From Rhodoplanes sp. (GTDB lineage: Bacteria; Pseudomonadota; Alphaproteobacteria; Rhizobiales; Xanthobacteraceae), in NCBI RefSeq assembly GCF_013377085.1, contig NZ_JACAAX010000003.1, forward strand, positions 1 through 64,000: a stretch of 64,000 bases of DNA, read 5' to 3'. Under the pieces are notes generated by a model that saw only the letters and a program-made list of their open reading frames with translations, was not told where the DNA came from and ran no database searches. This document shows, piece by piece, positions 17,958-27,615 of this stretch. Position 1 is the first letter of the stretch; the number at the start of each line of letters is the position of its first letter. The translations under genes and the position numbers were made by a program.

Positions 17958-20108
17958 TCAGCCGGCGCGGACCGAGCCGAGGAACTTGCCGACCTCGGTC
18001 TTGAGCCGGTTGCTGTCCTGCGACAGCGATCGGGCCGCGGACAGAACCTGCGAGGAGGCCGATCCGGTCTCGGCGGCGCCGCGCTGGACGTCGGCGATGC
18101 GGGTGCTCACCTGGATGGTCCCCTGCGCCGCCTGCTGGACGTTGCGGGAGATCTCCCGCGTCGCGGCGCCCTGTTCCTCGACGGCGGCCGCGATGCTCGA
18201 CGAGATCTCGGACAGCCGGCCGATGGTGTCGCCGATCTCCTTGATGGCGGCGACCGAGCCCTGGGTCGCCTGCTGCATGCCGGCGATCTGCGCCGCGATG
18301 TCGCCAGTCGCCTTGGCGGTCTGGGACGCCAGTGCCTTGACCTCCGAGGCCACCACGGCGAAGCCGCGCCCGGCCTCGCCGGCGCGGGCGGCCTCGATGG
18401 TGGCGTTGAGCGCCAGCAGGTTGGTCTGCTCGGCGACCGCCGTGATCAGCTTGACGACGTCGCCGATGCGGCTCGCCGCCTGCGACAGCTCGGCGATGCG
18501 CTCGTTGGTGTGGCGGGCCTGCTCGACGGCGCCGTCGGCGAGTTTCGCCGAGTCCTGCACCTGGCGGCTGATCTCGTCGACCGACGACGACATCTCCTCG
18601 CTCGCCGAGGCGACCGACTGCACGTTGGCGGAGGCCTGCTCGGACGCCGCCGCGACCGTCGTGGTGGCCTCCTGGGTGTGCTCCGCCGTCGACGCCAGCG
18701 TGTGGGCGGACGCTTCCAGCTCGGTCGACGCCGACGACACGGTCTCGATGATCTCGCCGAGCGCGTTCTCGAAGTCGCCGGCGAGCTGGAGCATCGCCTG
18801 CCTGCGCTGGGCGGCCGCGCGCTTCTCCAGGTCTTTCTGGGACTCCCGGTCGAAACCGAGCTTCGATTGCATCGCCTGGACGTTGCGCAGCGCCGTGCCG
18901 ATCTCGTCGTCGCGCTGGATCAGGATGCGGCCGTTGAACTCGCCGCGGGCGATCCGGTTCATGGCGGCGTTCAGGCCTTCGAGCGGCCGGACCACGGCCC
19001 GGATGGTCAGAACGCCGAGCCAGCCGCCGTAGAGGAGGCCGAGCAGCAGCATGACGGCGACGAAGCCCACCACATAGGCGTATCGGCTCTGCGCGGCGTC
19101 GAACTCCGACTTGGCCTCCGTGACCTGGATGGCGACGAGCTTGTCCAGATCCTGCTTCGCGGCGCCGAACAGAGTGGCCCCGGTGCCGGACAGGAGATTC
19201 GCCAGCTCGTCGTACTTGCGGTCGGCGAGCAGGGCCAGCCCGGGCGTGACGGCTTCCGCGGCGTATTTCTGACGCTTCGGCGCGAACGAGTCGGCGACCG
19301 CCTTCTCCTCCGGGGTGAGATAGGTCGCGAGGTATTCGCCCCAAATCTTGGTGACCGTCGCGATGTTGGTCCCGACGCGCCCGGCGACGTCCCCGGTCGG
19401 CGCGCCGGCGCGGCCCTTGGCGATCGCGTCGTACATCGCGATCAAATTGTCCTTCATGCGGTCGTTGATCTCGAACAGTTGCTCGAGCGGGACCGCGCGA
19501 TCCTCGTAGAGCGACTTGAGCCGCGCATTGCTGTCGCGGGTCGCGAGCACGCCGGCGAGGCCGACGACCACCAGGACCGTCGCCATCACCGCGGTCAGGG
19601 TGGTCAGGCGCGCCTTCAGGGTGCCGGTGAAGATGGAGAGGCGGTCGGCCAGCGAGCGTTTGCGTATGAGGCCGCCCGTGACCGCGTAGGCGCCCGCCTT
19701 CTTGGCGCGCAGCAGCGCAGAGACGTGCTCGGCCTCGGCGCGTTGCTCGGCGGGCAGCTTGGTGCGGACCGACATGTAGCCGGTGACGGTGCCGTTCTCG
19801 AAGATCGGCGTGGCGCTCGCCAGCACCCAGTAGAAGTCACCGTTCTTGCGGCGGTTCTTCACCGCGCCGGCCCACGGCTTGCCCGCCTTCAAGGTGTCCC
19901 ACAGATCCGCGAACGCCTCCGGCGGCATGTCGGGATGCCGCACGATGTTGTGCGGCTGGCCCATCAGCTCCTCATCGGTGAAGCCCGAGGCCAGGACGAA
20001 CTGATCGTTGAAATAGGTGAGCTTTCCCTTGGTGTCCGTCTTGGACACGATCAGCGTGTCGTCGGAGAGCGGATACTCGACGCTGGTCACCGGGAGATTC
20101 ATGCGCAT
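17958..20108 (-). CDS. methyl-accepting chemotaxis protein with PAS domain
   Basis: 716 residues from the ATG at 20108 ([14 protein letters not shown]); an upstream in-frame ATG at 20183 is less likely. Domains in order are an N-terminal PAS sensor of the Aer type (about 10-125, with [14 protein letters not shown] and [13 protein letters not shown]), a membrane segment near 195-215, a helical periplasmic or linker domain, a second membrane segment near 360-380, HAMP, and a long coiled-coil signalling domain with the hairpin [31 protein letters not shown]. It signals to CheA/CheW; no che genes are in the window. The PAS architecture suggests redox or small-ligand sensing. The exact stimulus is unknown. 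Confidence 0.9.
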   Translation of the reverse strand: MRMNLPVTSVEYPLSDDTLIVSKTDTKGKLTYFNDQFVLASGFTDEELMGQPHNIVRHPDMPPEAFADLWDTLKAGKPWAGAVKNRRKNGDFYWVLASATPIFENGTVTGYMSVRTKLPAEQRAEAEHVSALLRAKKAGAYAVTGGLIRKRSLADRLSIFTGTLKARLTTLTAVMATVLVVVGLAGVLATRDSNARLKSLYEDRAVPLEQLFEINDRMKDNLIAMYDAIAKGRAGAPTGDVAGRVGTNIATVTKIWGEYLATYLTPEEKAVADSFAPKRQKYAAEAVTPGLALLADRKYDELANLLSGTGATLFGAAKQDLDKLVAIQVTEAKSEFDAAQSRYAYVVGFVAVMLLLGLLYGGWLGVLTIRAVVRPLEGLNAAMNRIARGEFNGRILIQRDDEIGTALRNVQAMQSKLGFDRESQKDLEKRAAAQRRQAMLQLAGDFENALGEIIETVSSASTELEASAHTLASTAEHTQEATTTVAAASEQASANVQSVASASEEMSSSVDEISRQVQDSAKLADGAVEQARHTNERIAELSQAASRIGDVVKLITAVAEQTNLLALNATIEAARAGEAGRGFAVVASEVKALASQTAKATGDIAAQIAGMQQATQGSVAAIKEIGDTIGRLSEISSSIAAAVEEQGAATREISRNVQQAAQGTIQVSTRIADVQRGAAETGSASSQVLSAARSLSQDSNRLKTEVGKFLGSVRAG

Positions 20109-20459
20109 CGGGTTGTTCCATGCAGTTTGCAAACTGCCTCGCCCGAGCGGCGCCCGGACATCTGGCGACACGTGGAGACGCACGGCATCATCCGGCGGAT
20201 ACGCCGTGCCGTGGAACGACGGAGCTGATCAGCAGGCCTGAGAGGGCACGTCGAAATGAAGCCCGACCAGAAGCGATGACGCGACGTTGCGCCGTCCGGG
20301 CTCAATTTTGCGTTAAACTGTATATATAAATGACCGACCGAATACTCGTACGTGTAATGCAATCGTTCAGGTGATCCAATCGACCCTAGTCGCTTCTGGT
20401 TGGTCGGACTCAATTCTCGTAAATTCGGGTGATGACGGCCTCCACAAACGCGGACTTCT

Positions 20460-20544
20460 CATGACCGCGCTCGTCGTGGCCAGCCACATCTTGAAAGCCT
20501 TCGGAAGAGAGACCGTGGAGGGCCGGGACAAGCGCAGCCGTGAT
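20460..20544. repeat. mosaic palindromic repeat, degenerate GTCATGGCCG type
   Basis: The arms CATGACCGCGCTCGTCGTGG and GGCCGGGACAAGCGCAGCCG show several mismatches relative to the copies at 10571 and 15179, so this copy appears old. Confidence 0.6.
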
Positions 20545-21156
20545 CCGGAGGGTGAGCCTGCGCAAAAGACGGTTGGGACGGGACGCGGCGCGGGGCGGTG
20601 AGAACAGCGTCAACGGGCTCTCGCCGCGATCGCCGAAAACCACACCTGACGACGGACGGTGCGGCGCGGGCTGCGGCGGACGCGGCAGCACGGCGCGTGC
20701 GGATCGGCTGGTCGCCGATCGTCGCGAGTTTGGCGATCATCACATGGATCACGAACCACGGCCGGGCGCCCCGATCGTGTCGACTCCGTGTTCGGCGTGG
20801 TGCAGTCGCCGCTCGCGCTATACGCGATGAACGGCTGAACCAACGTGCTGCCGACCTCGTGCGATCCTGCTCGCCGGCGAACGACCAGATATGATGGACC
20901 AGAGCGCCAGCGGACCACGGGCCGGTTTCTGCGGCGCATCGCCGGTCCCTGCCGGCTGTCGGCCGTCGGGAACGCCGTGCCGACGAATGACCGGGACGAT
21001 GGCGTGCACCACGCGCGGCCCATGAGTGTCGGGCCTGAACGGAACCACCGGCCGTGGGGTCGGGGGCGATTTTGAATCCGTTCTCCAGCGGTCCGATCGT
21101 CACGCCGTCATTGACCGGGACCGTTCTGCTGAACGCAAGGTTCTGCTGAAATCAAA

Positions 21157-21189
21157 GAGGACCCCAGGGGGGCTCCGCCCGGGGTCCTC
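21157..21189 (-). terminator. rho-independent terminator of the porin-like gene
   Basis: The stem GAGGACCCC / GGGGTCCTC encloses a GC-rich loop. Read on the minus strand it is followed by TTTGATTT. It ends the gene at 21250-22002. Confidence 0.75.
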
Positions 21190-21249
21190 TTCTCAATCCT
21201 CACCTATCGGAGTTCCTTGCTGGGACTCCGGTTCTCCGAATAAGAAGGA

Positions 21250-22002
21250 TCAGTAGCGTGCGACCATCGGAGCACCGCCGCCGAAGCGGTAGTTGAGGCC
21301 GATCTTGGCGGTCGAGATGCCCGGCAAATCATGGCTGTTGCAGCCGTAGACACCGACGCGAACATAATTGCCGCATGTCTGGATGGTGTCGTTCATGCCG
21401 ATATACATGTACTCGGCCTTGACGCTCCAGTTCATGTCGAGCGCGTATTCGAGGCCGCCGCCGACCGTCCAGGTCGTCACCGTCTCGCTCGCGGAGATGC
21501 CCACGCCCGTCACGGTGCTGTAGATCGACGCTTCGGCATTCACGAAAGCCGCGCCGCCCTTCACGTAGATCATGGCGCGGTCGAAAGTGTAGCCGACGCG
21601 GCCGGTGATCATCCCATACCAGTCGCCGACCTTGCTGTTCGCAGCCAGCGTGGTCAGCCAAGGCGCGTAGGCGTTGCCTTCCAGATTGAGGTAGCCGAAC
21701 TCGCCCTCGAGGCCGAGCACGAACGGCGAGCCGACCGGCTGCCAGTTGCATCCGACGGTGCCGCCGCCGGTGAAGCTGGCGTCGTTCTTGTAGCTCCAGT
21801 TGTTGAGATAATAGCTGTCGGTCGCCGTGTAGTTGCCGGCCCATGCCGCGCCGACGTAAGCACCGACGTAGCAGCCGGTCCACGAGAACACGGGCGCGTA
21901 CACGGGCGGCGCCTTCACGGGCATCCGTGTCGACAGGTCGGCCGCAGCAGCAACGCCGGTCATGGCGAGCGTCGCGATCGTCGCAAGCAGGATCTTCTTC
22001 AC
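21250..22002 (-). CDS. outer membrane porin-like beta-barrel protein (Omp25/31 type)
   Basis: 250 residues. The signal peptide MKKILLATIATLAMTGVAAAADL is followed by a Pro-rich linker (PVKAPPVYAPVFSWTGCYVGAYVGAAW) characteristic of Hyphomicrobiales Omp25/31-type proteins, then barrel strands to a C-terminal KIGLNYRFGGG segment. A Cys pair (TGCYVG and GCNWQP) and two more Cys near the end (TCGNY, GCNSH) could form disulfides in the loops. It probably stabilises the outer membrane. It has its own promoter region and a strong terminator, which suggests high expression. Confidence 0.88.
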   Translation of the reverse strand: MKKILLATIATLAMTGVAAAADLSTRMPVKAPPVYAPVFSWTGCYVGAYVGAAWAGNYTATDSYYLNNWSYKNDASFTGGGTVGCNWQPVGSPFVLGLEGEFGYLNLEGNAYAPWLTTLAANSKVGDWYGMITGRVGYTFDRAMIYVKGGAAFVNAEASIYSTVTGVGISASETVTTWTVGGGLEYALDMNWSVKAEYMYIGMNDTIQTCGNYVRVGVYGCNSHDLPGISTAKIGLNYRFGGGAPMVARY

Positions 22003-22640
22003 GTGAGTTCCCCCTCAGCAGAGTTTTACCGTCGTGGCTACCCCTACGCCGGGTCCTTTCTTCAGTGGTTGCAAATCTGCCACACTCGATAGATGACGCC
22101 GCCAATTTGCAGCGTATTCGCTCCGCACCTTCGTTGGAAATTCCGCCATTCGCGGCCGAAACGGGTGCTGTGCACATTGAGATAAACTATTGAAAAATAA
22201 TATTAAATAGCATTGTCAGGGCGATCCTTGGCTGCCCGCTAGGGCCGGTGCTCGCCCGCGCTTTGGGGCGCGGGTACTTGAAGCTTGAAGTTAAAACAAG
22301 GTTAGCGGCCAGTTAATTCGTACGGCGGCCGTTTCGGCGGCTCCGGCCGCCGCCGGGGATATATGCCATGACCTGCCGGATCTTGGTCTTCACCGGATAA
22401 ATGCCGGGCAACGCCGATATACCAGTCTTCGTCGGCTTCGACCTTCACCGTCATTGCCGGGCTCGACCCGGCAATCCATCGATCTTCGAAAGAAGCTCAA
22501 TTTCAAGCGATGGATGCGCGGGTCGAGCCCGCGCATGACGAGTCGGAGTTTGTGAAGACAGGTATTATGTCTCGACCGAATCGCCGACGATGCCGGCGAC
22601 GGCAGACCCGGCGTGAACCGACCCGGCGTGGAAGACTGCG
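22003..22640. other. intergenic region with porin promoter and one repeat
   Basis: The stretch 22170-22320 is locally AT-rich (for example TGAAAAATAATATTAAATAG near 22191), consistent with the promoter and 5' region of the minus-strand porin gene. A mosaic repeat lies at 22450-22539. No gene is supported. Confidence 0.5.
22450..22539. repeat. mosaic palindromic repeat, CTTGACCCGGC type
   Basis: It begins GTCATTGCCGGGCTCGACCC and ends GGGTCGAGCCCGCGCATGAC. The centre holds CTTCGAAAGAAG. Confidence 0.8.
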
Positions 22641-23744
22641 TTACTTCTTGAGGCTCGACGTGGCGTCGATGCCCTTCGGATACGGCAGGTCGGCAATCGG
22701 GATCGTGGCCGGCTTGTCCTGGGCGAAAATGGTGTTCAGGTCGAGCGTCAGGTAGGTCAGCCGGTGATTGTAGTCCGTGATCATCAGGCGGTTGTTGGTG
22801 AGATCCTTGATCGCGACGAACTGCGTGTAATCGGAGACCAGTTGGTTGCCGTCGCGGCTCTGGGCGATGCCGAGGGGGATGTCCACGGTGTTGAGGATAT
22901 GCCCGACGGCCTGCACCGCGTCGGCGCCGGTGGCCGGCTGCGTCGCATGGTGGCGCAGGAAGGTCGCCCGCACGAAGCGCGACGGCGGCGTGTAGTCGCC
23001 GGGGATGCCGACCATGCCGCCGCCCTGGCCCAGCGCCGTGACGTTCGCCGTGCCGATGCGGACGCTCTGCACGCCGACCGTGGAGACGTTCAGATAATTT
23101 CGGACGTTCAGCAGTTGCCAGTCGTAGGTAGGCGCGTTGGTGAGCACGTGCGTCGCATTGTCGTAGAGCCGCAGCTCGCCCGCCACATACTCGACGACGA
23201 CGCTCGCGCCGGTCTTGTCGGTGAAGACGAAATGCAGGGTCGTGGGCGTGTCGCCGGTGCCCAGCGCGGCGGCGTCGAACCACACCTTGGTGCTCTGCAG
23301 CGCCGCTTTCAGCTCGGCGACGGTCGCATAGCTGCCGAGACTCCAGGTGCCGAACGACAGCACCGACACGTAGTTCCGGTCCTGCGGCGTCACCGTCTGG
23401 TACTGGGTGAAGCCCGGGAGAAAATTGGCGCTCATGCCGAGGCCGGCCGAGTTCTGCCCCTCCAGCAGGGCGTTGCCGGGGATGACACCGGGCGCGACGC
23501 CGACCACCGCGTATTTCGTCGTGATGGTGCGGGCCGGCAGGCCGAGGCTCGGCGGCGCCGACATCGTCAGCGACGTGCCGACCGGCTGGCTCACCAGGGT
23601 CCATTTCATGTCGACGGCCCACTCCATGGTGCGGCCGGCGACGACGGTGCCGTCACCGGCGACCACGTCCACGGCCGTGCAGGCGAGCGAGGCATTCAAT
23701 GTCGCGAGAACGCAGACGGAACTGAGCAACGTTCGCAGCACCAT
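22641..23744 (-). CDS. choloylglycine hydrolase-family N-terminal nucleophile amidase
   Basis: 367 residues from the ATG at 23744. A signal peptide ends at ASLA, directly before Cys (SLA|CTAVDVV), so that cleavage would expose the catalytic N-terminal Cys of an Ntn hydrolase. GRTMEW shortly after matches the conserved Arg region of linear C-N amide hydrolases (penicillin V acylase / bile salt hydrolase family). LNTVD and TDYNHR occupy the usual later active-site regions. Export with the nucleophile revealed by signal peptidase is typical of Gram-negative members. Some relatives cleave acyl-homoserine lactones. The substrate here cannot be decided. It stands alone between repeats. Confidence 0.87.
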   Translation of the reverse strand: MVLRTLLSSVCVLATLNASLACTAVDVVAGDGTVVAGRTMEWAVDMKWTLVSQPVGTSLTMSAPPSLGLPARTITTKYAVVGVAPGVIPGNALLEGQNSAGLGMSANFLPGFTQYQTVTPQDRNYVSVLSFGTWSLGSYATVAELKAALQSTKVWFDAAALGTGDTPTTLHFVFTDKTGASVVVEYVAGELRLYDNATHVLTNAPTYDWQLLNVRNYLNVSTVGVQSVRIGTANVTALGQGGGMVGIPGDYTPPSRFVRATFLRHHATQPATGADAVQAVGHILNTVDIPLGIAQSRDGNQLVSDYTQFVAIKDLTNNRLMITDYNHRLTYLTLDLNTIFAQDKPATIPIADLPYPKGIDATSSLKK

Positions 23745-24147
23745 GGGGAGGCTCCCGGCGTCGGTTTGAAATTTCGCTCGGTGTTTAGCTGAGTCGTCCC
23801 ATCCCCGCTCGCGAAACATGCGGGTGGCCGGGCGGCACCCGACCCGAGCCGATCGAGCGGGATCATACGACCTCTCAGAAGCTCCGACCCGTCATGCGCG
23901 GGCTCGACCCGCGCATCCATCTAAACGTGAGATGCAGTTGTCTTCTCTTGATGGATACGCGGGTCAAGCCCGCGTATGACGGCCCAGAAGCTTCGCCTAT
24001 CGCCTATCTTAGCGCCTATGGGGGCGAGCCCGGCAATGACGGTGAAGGTCGAGGTCGCCGGAACATGCATCAGCCCGGTTCATCGGCGTGGCTGGTCGAG
24101 CGCGCCCCCGGGGCTGTGGCGCGGCGCGGGTCAGCTCAGGCGCGGCG
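23745..24147. other. intergenic region with palindromic repeat
   Basis: No gene is seen. A mosaic repeat lies at 23891-23980. The remainder carries the promoter of the minus-strand hydrolase and the 3' end of the patatin gene. Confidence 0.5.
23891..23980. repeat. mosaic palindromic repeat, CTTGACCCGGC type
   Basis: It begins GTCATGCGCGGGCTCGACCC and ends GGGTCAAGCCCGCGTATGAC, the same outer arms as at 22450 and 34331 with a different centre. Confidence 0.8.
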
Positions 24148-25326
24148 TCAGCGGTCGTAGGCGGCGTCGTCCGGATAGCGGCCGACATTCGGCCATGCGT
24201 CGAGCCAGCCGCGGCCGACCTTGCGGCCCTCGGCCCGCAGCGTGTCGATGAAGATGCGGCTGCGGTCGTATTTCGACGACACGCGCAGCCCGAACGCCGT
24301 CTCCCTGGTCATCTTGATGGTGCGTACCGTGACGGGCTTATAGGTGTGCGCGACGCCGTCGCCGAAGCGGGCGATCATGCTGTTGACGATCAGCAGGAAG
24401 TCGAGCTCCTTGTTGAGCGAGAGATTGCCCATCAGCTCGTTCTCGCGGTCGATGATATCGGCATTGGAGACCGGCACGGTCGGGGTCTGCTGCGGGTTGA
24501 TGCGGATCACCCAGATCTCGTCCGGCACCGCCTCCTTGCGCACGCCGGAGAAGAACTCGCGCACCGGCGGGTTCTGCGAGTAGAGGCCGTCCCAGTAGAA
24601 GCCGCCGTCGACCTCCTCGGCCTCGCGCACGCCCGGCAGCGTGCCGGAGGCGGCGGCGCCGCGCAGCGACAGCGGCTTGCGCGTGCGCCAGCGGTTCTCG
24701 ATCGAGGTGGGGGCGTGCTTCTCGGCCGTCGTCGCCGCCGTCGTCTCGGCCGCGGCGTTGCAGTCGGAGTCGAACACGGTCTCGATGCCGTCGACGATCT
24801 CGGAGGCGCCGAGCAGGAGGCGCGTCGGCGCGCTCGTCCAGTCGATCGCGTCGAAGCCCGGGAACGCCGTCTGCAGCAGCACGTCGAAATCGAAATACGT
24901 CTCGCGCACGCCGAGCTGCCGGAACGTCGTGATCAGCGCGTGACTGAACAGGCCGCGCGGTGTCAAGCCGAAGCCCGGCAAAGTGAGGCCGAGCAGCGGC
25001 ACCTCCTGCTCCTGCGCCCTGATCGCGAACTGCGCCGTGCTGTTCTGAAGGATCTCGGCCGGGGTGACGGCGGCGAAGCCGTCCCAGAATCCGTTGAGGG
25101 TTCTGATCGCCTCGTCCGGCGATCCGGGCTTGCCGTCCTTGCCGACCAGGCCGTACCAGGCGGCGAGCGCGCACAGGGCGCCGGCCGAGGTGCCCGAGAG
25201 CCCGGTCAGCCTGAACCGTCCCGCCGACAGGTCGCCCAAGATTTCGGTCAGCACGCCGGCCTCGAAGGCCGCATGGGTTCCGCCGCCCTGGCAGGCGACC
25301 GCCACCGTCGGAATGCCGTCGTCCAC
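24148..25326 (-). CDS. patatin-like phospholipase
   Basis: 392 residues. It is an alpha/beta hydrolase-like lipid acyl hydrolase with a Ser-Asp dyad. The nucleophile elbow is GTSAG near residue 45, and the Asp is probably in WDGLYSQNPP near residue 250. The oxyanion loop, usually GGGxRG, reads GGGTHA, so the Arg is replaced by His. There is no signal peptide or membrane segment, so it is cytosolic or a secreted effector by another route. A variable Ala/Thr-rich insert (AAAETTAATTAEKHAP) lies in the middle. The physiological substrate is unknown. It is monocistronic. Confidence 0.88.
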   Translation of the reverse strand: MDDGIPTVAVACQGGGTHAAFEAGVLTEILGDLSAGRFRLTGLSGTSAGALCALAAWYGLVGKDGKPGSPDEAIRTLNGFWDGFAAVTPAEILQNSTAQFAIRAQEQEVPLLGLTLPGFGLTPRGLFSHALITTFRQLGVRETYFDFDVLLQTAFPGFDAIDWTSAPTRLLLGASEIVDGIETVFDSDCNAAAETTAATTAEKHAPTSIENRWRTRKPLSLRGAAASGTLPGVREAEEVDGGFYWDGLYSQNPPVREFFSGVRKEAVPDEIWVIRINPQQTPTVPVSNADIIDRENELMGNLSLNKELDFLLIVNSMIARFGDGVAHTYKPVTVRTIKMTRETAFGLRVSSKYDRSRIFIDTLRAEGRKVGRGWLDAWPNVGRYPDDAAYDR

Positions 25327-26180
25327 GCTCGCGTCCCTCCGATCGCCCGAGACGAGTCAGATTACGTGGATCGTGCCGTCGCGGCCAGCGCGTGATGCAC
25401 TCTCGGGGCAGCGACGATCCGGATCGGACGCACGGGATGGCGTCGAGAACAATTTCGAGGCCTACGCATGTGTGCGTACGCGGAGATGCGGCGTCGTGCT
25501 TAGGTTGACGACATCGGTGCTGCGGATGGGTGCGAGCGAACAGGCCCCTCGGCGCGCTCGAGAGTCACCTCCGTGGAACTGCCAGTTCCAGCGTCACACT
25601 CGACATCGACATCGACATCCGCGTTCGTCGACGGCCGCTGATCGCACGCGCGATCGCGTCGACCGCCGCGTCGTGCGTGTCCATGCTGTTGCAGTTGGTT
25701 CTGTTGCAGTCGGCACGTGCGCGACGCCGCGCATGTCGGTCCATCACGCCCGCCTCGGCGGCTCGCGCGCATCAGACGAGAGGACAGGCCATGCAAGCCC
25801 CAATCGGAAACCGACACGTGTCGACGGGAGCATCATCGGACCAGACCTCGTACGAGGTCACGGCATCGGGTCCGACGAACCCGGGAGCGTGGGCGGAGAG
25901 CGACGATCGCGGCGCGCCGCGAGAGGCGTTATATGTCGACGACATGTCCTGGTACACGGCGCCCGTCTGTGCTGCGCCCCCGAACGGGGCCGCGTGCTGG
26001 CCCGGACGGCATCCCCTCTTCAGGCAATGACGAGCGGGGACTCGGGACGCCGCGGCGATCCCGAGTCCCGCTCGCACGGAAACGGCGGGAGCCTTGGGCC
26101 GCCCTCGGGCCCGGGCCTCGCCATAGCAGGGCTTCGGCCCGGCCGCCGGCGGTTTCACGCGGGCGGCGGCACGGCGGCGC
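25327..26180. other. intergenic region without a supported gene
   Basis: One plus-strand frame (25530-26030) is open but its product looks like translated non-coding DNA. A GACATC triplet-like repeat lies near 25608. A strong palindrome (26031-26074, arms GAGCGGGGACTCGGG and CCCGAGTCCCGCTC) lies close to the convergent end of the chrA-like genes and may function as a transcript end, although no T-run follows. Confidence 0.45.
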
Positions 26181-26729
26181 TCAGCGCCACGAACAGCTCA
26201 GCGCGACGAACATCAGGGCGCCGACGGCGAGCAGCACCAGCGGGTGCAGCCGCGGCCAGCGGAACTGCAGCGCCGCGACCCCGAGTGCCGTCGCCCAGCC
26301 GGCGATGCCGGCGTCCTCGTCGCCCGCCAGGATCGTGTAGCCGCCGGCCAGCACCAGCCCGGCGGCGACCGGCGCCAGCGCGTCCTCGATCAGGCGGTGC
26401 CAGGCGGAGCCGCGCCATCGGTTCCACACCTGCGAGGTGACGTAGACCAGCACCGACGACGGCCCGAAGAAGGCGAGCGAGACGGCGACCGCCCCCTGCC
26501 ATCCGGCCGCCTGCCAGCCGATCAGGGGGGCGAGCAGCGAGCCGGGGCCGGGCGCCGCCCGCGCGATGGCGAACAGGTCGGCGAACTCGCGCTGCGTCAT
26601 CCAGCCGTGCACCGCCACGGCCTGATGCTGCATCTCGGAAAACACCGACGGCCCGCCGCCGATCGAGACCAGCGAGAGCTGGACGAAGACGACGACCAGC
26701 GCCGCCAGGGTCGCGTCGTGGTCACTCAT
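26181..26729 (-). CDS. chromate transporter family protein, C-terminal-type subunit
   Basis: 182 residues with about five hydrophobic segments. FVQLSLVSIGGGPSVFSEMQH and FADLFAIARAAPGPGSLLAPLIGW are the signatures of the CHR (ChrA) family. It is a half-length ChrA of the short-chain type, which works as a pair with its neighbour. Its start overlaps the upstream subunit's stop by 8 bases (26722-26729), so the two are translationally coupled. The family exports chromate in some members. Whether this pair does so is unknown. Confidence 0.86.
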   Translation of the reverse strand: MSDHDATLAALVVVFVQLSLVSIGGGPSVFSEMQHQAVAVHGWMTQREFADLFAIARAAPGPGSLLAPLIGWQAAGWQGAVAVSLAFFGPSSVLVYVTSQVWNRWRGSAWHRLIEDALAPVAAGLVLAGGYTILAGDEDAGIAGWATALGVAALQFRWPRLHPLVLLAVGALMFVALSCSWR

Positions 26730-27387
26730 CGGGCGCCTCGCCGCCGGCCTTGGCGGTCGCCCGCCGGGTCAACAGCACGCTGACCGGCACCAGGCACAGC
26801 ACCGCGGGGACGAGCGGCACCCGCAGCACGCCGACCACCACGAAGGTGCCGGCGAGCACCAGCCAGCCGGTGCGCCCGTTGCCGCTTCGCATCTCCGACC
26901 GGATCGCCATGACGATCAAAAGCCCGACGGCGGCCGCCGCGGCGCCGCCGAACAGCGCGTGCAACAGCGTCGCGCCGGCGACCCGGCGGTAGGCGGCCGC
27001 GATGGCGATCACCAGCAGGGTCGGCCCGAGCAGCAGGCCGAGCAGCGCCGCGGCGGCGCCGGCAAGCCCGCGCGAGCGCTGGCCGATCAGCACCGCGAGG
27101 TTCGCCACATTGGTGCCGGGCAGCACCCGGCAGATCGCCAGCATGGCGGCAAAATCCTTCTCGCCGATCCAGCCGCGGTGCTCGACGAAGGCCCGGTGCA
27201 CCCAGGCCGACACCCCGCCGCCGAAGCTCGACAGGCCGAGCTGGGAAAAGATCAGAAACAGCCGCAGCGCCGTGGGGTTTTGCGGCGGGTCGACGGCGGC
27301 CGCGGCGTCGGCCGGCGGAAGGGCGGGATTTGGCGGGGCCGGCACCGCAGAACCCTGCGGGCCGGGGGAGGGGATGTCGGTGGCCAT
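26722..27387 (-). CDS. chromate transporter family protein, N-terminal-type subunit
   Basis: 221 residues from the ATG at 27387 (a longer frame to 27498 is possible but lacks family features). A Pro/Ala-rich N-terminal tail is followed by LFLIFSQLGLSSFGGGVSAWVHRAFVEHRGWIGEKDFAAMLAICRVLPGTNVANLAVLIG, cited here only as the classic ChrA half-domain region, residues about 42-100. Five to six membrane segments follow. It pairs with the overlapping downstream subunit to form a heteromeric carrier in the inner membrane. No chromate regulator (chrB) is nearby, so a general anion role is possible. Confidence 0.86.
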   Translation of the reverse strand: MATDIPSPGPQGSAVPAPPNPALPPADAAAAVDPPQNPTALRLFLIFSQLGLSSFGGGVSAWVHRAFVEHRGWIGEKDFAAMLAICRVLPGTNVANLAVLIGQRSRGLAGAAAALLGLLLGPTLLVIAIAAAYRRVAGATLLHALFGGAAAAAVGLLIVMAIRSEMRSGNGRTGWLVLAGTFVVVGVLRVPLVPAVLCLVPVSVLLTRRATAKAGGEAPDE

Positions 27388-27615
27388 CGTCGCGCCTCGT
27401 GTCGGACCGGGATCGCGGCGCCCCGATCGTCCGCCTATCGAGACCGGATTCTCGGGAAAACCAAGGCCGCCGCGCGCCGGCGTGGCATGCATCGCCATCC
27501 GCGCCGAGGAACTTGACGGCCGTCAATGCCATGCGCCCGAAAGCACGGTTCGAGCAGACCGGACAACTCCGGATGGGGGGAGGCACGAGCCGGCCGCCGT
27601 CGGAAGGAGGATGTC

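Larger units (their letters stand above)
20109..21249. other. 1.1-kb stretch without a supported gene
   Basis: The first 300 bases are relatively AT-rich (for example TGTATATATAAATG near 20319) and probably hold the receptor promoter. A mosaic repeat occupies 20460-20544. From about 20550 to 21150 several short overlapping frames exist on both strands, but none resembles a protein I know. It may be decayed coding sequence. A terminator sits at 21157-21189. Confidence 0.5.

Noticed and set aside
20550-21150. Possible decayed gene between the chemotaxis receptor and the porin-like gene
   Set aside because: Several overlapping short frames exist, but none has a ribosome-binding site plus protein-like content, and I recognise no domain. 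I leave it as unassigned.
25530-26030. 166-codon plus-strand frame
   Set aside because: The product is Arg/Ala/Ser-rich, has no family features and crosses a region with a simple repeat and a strong palindrome. I treat it as non-coding.
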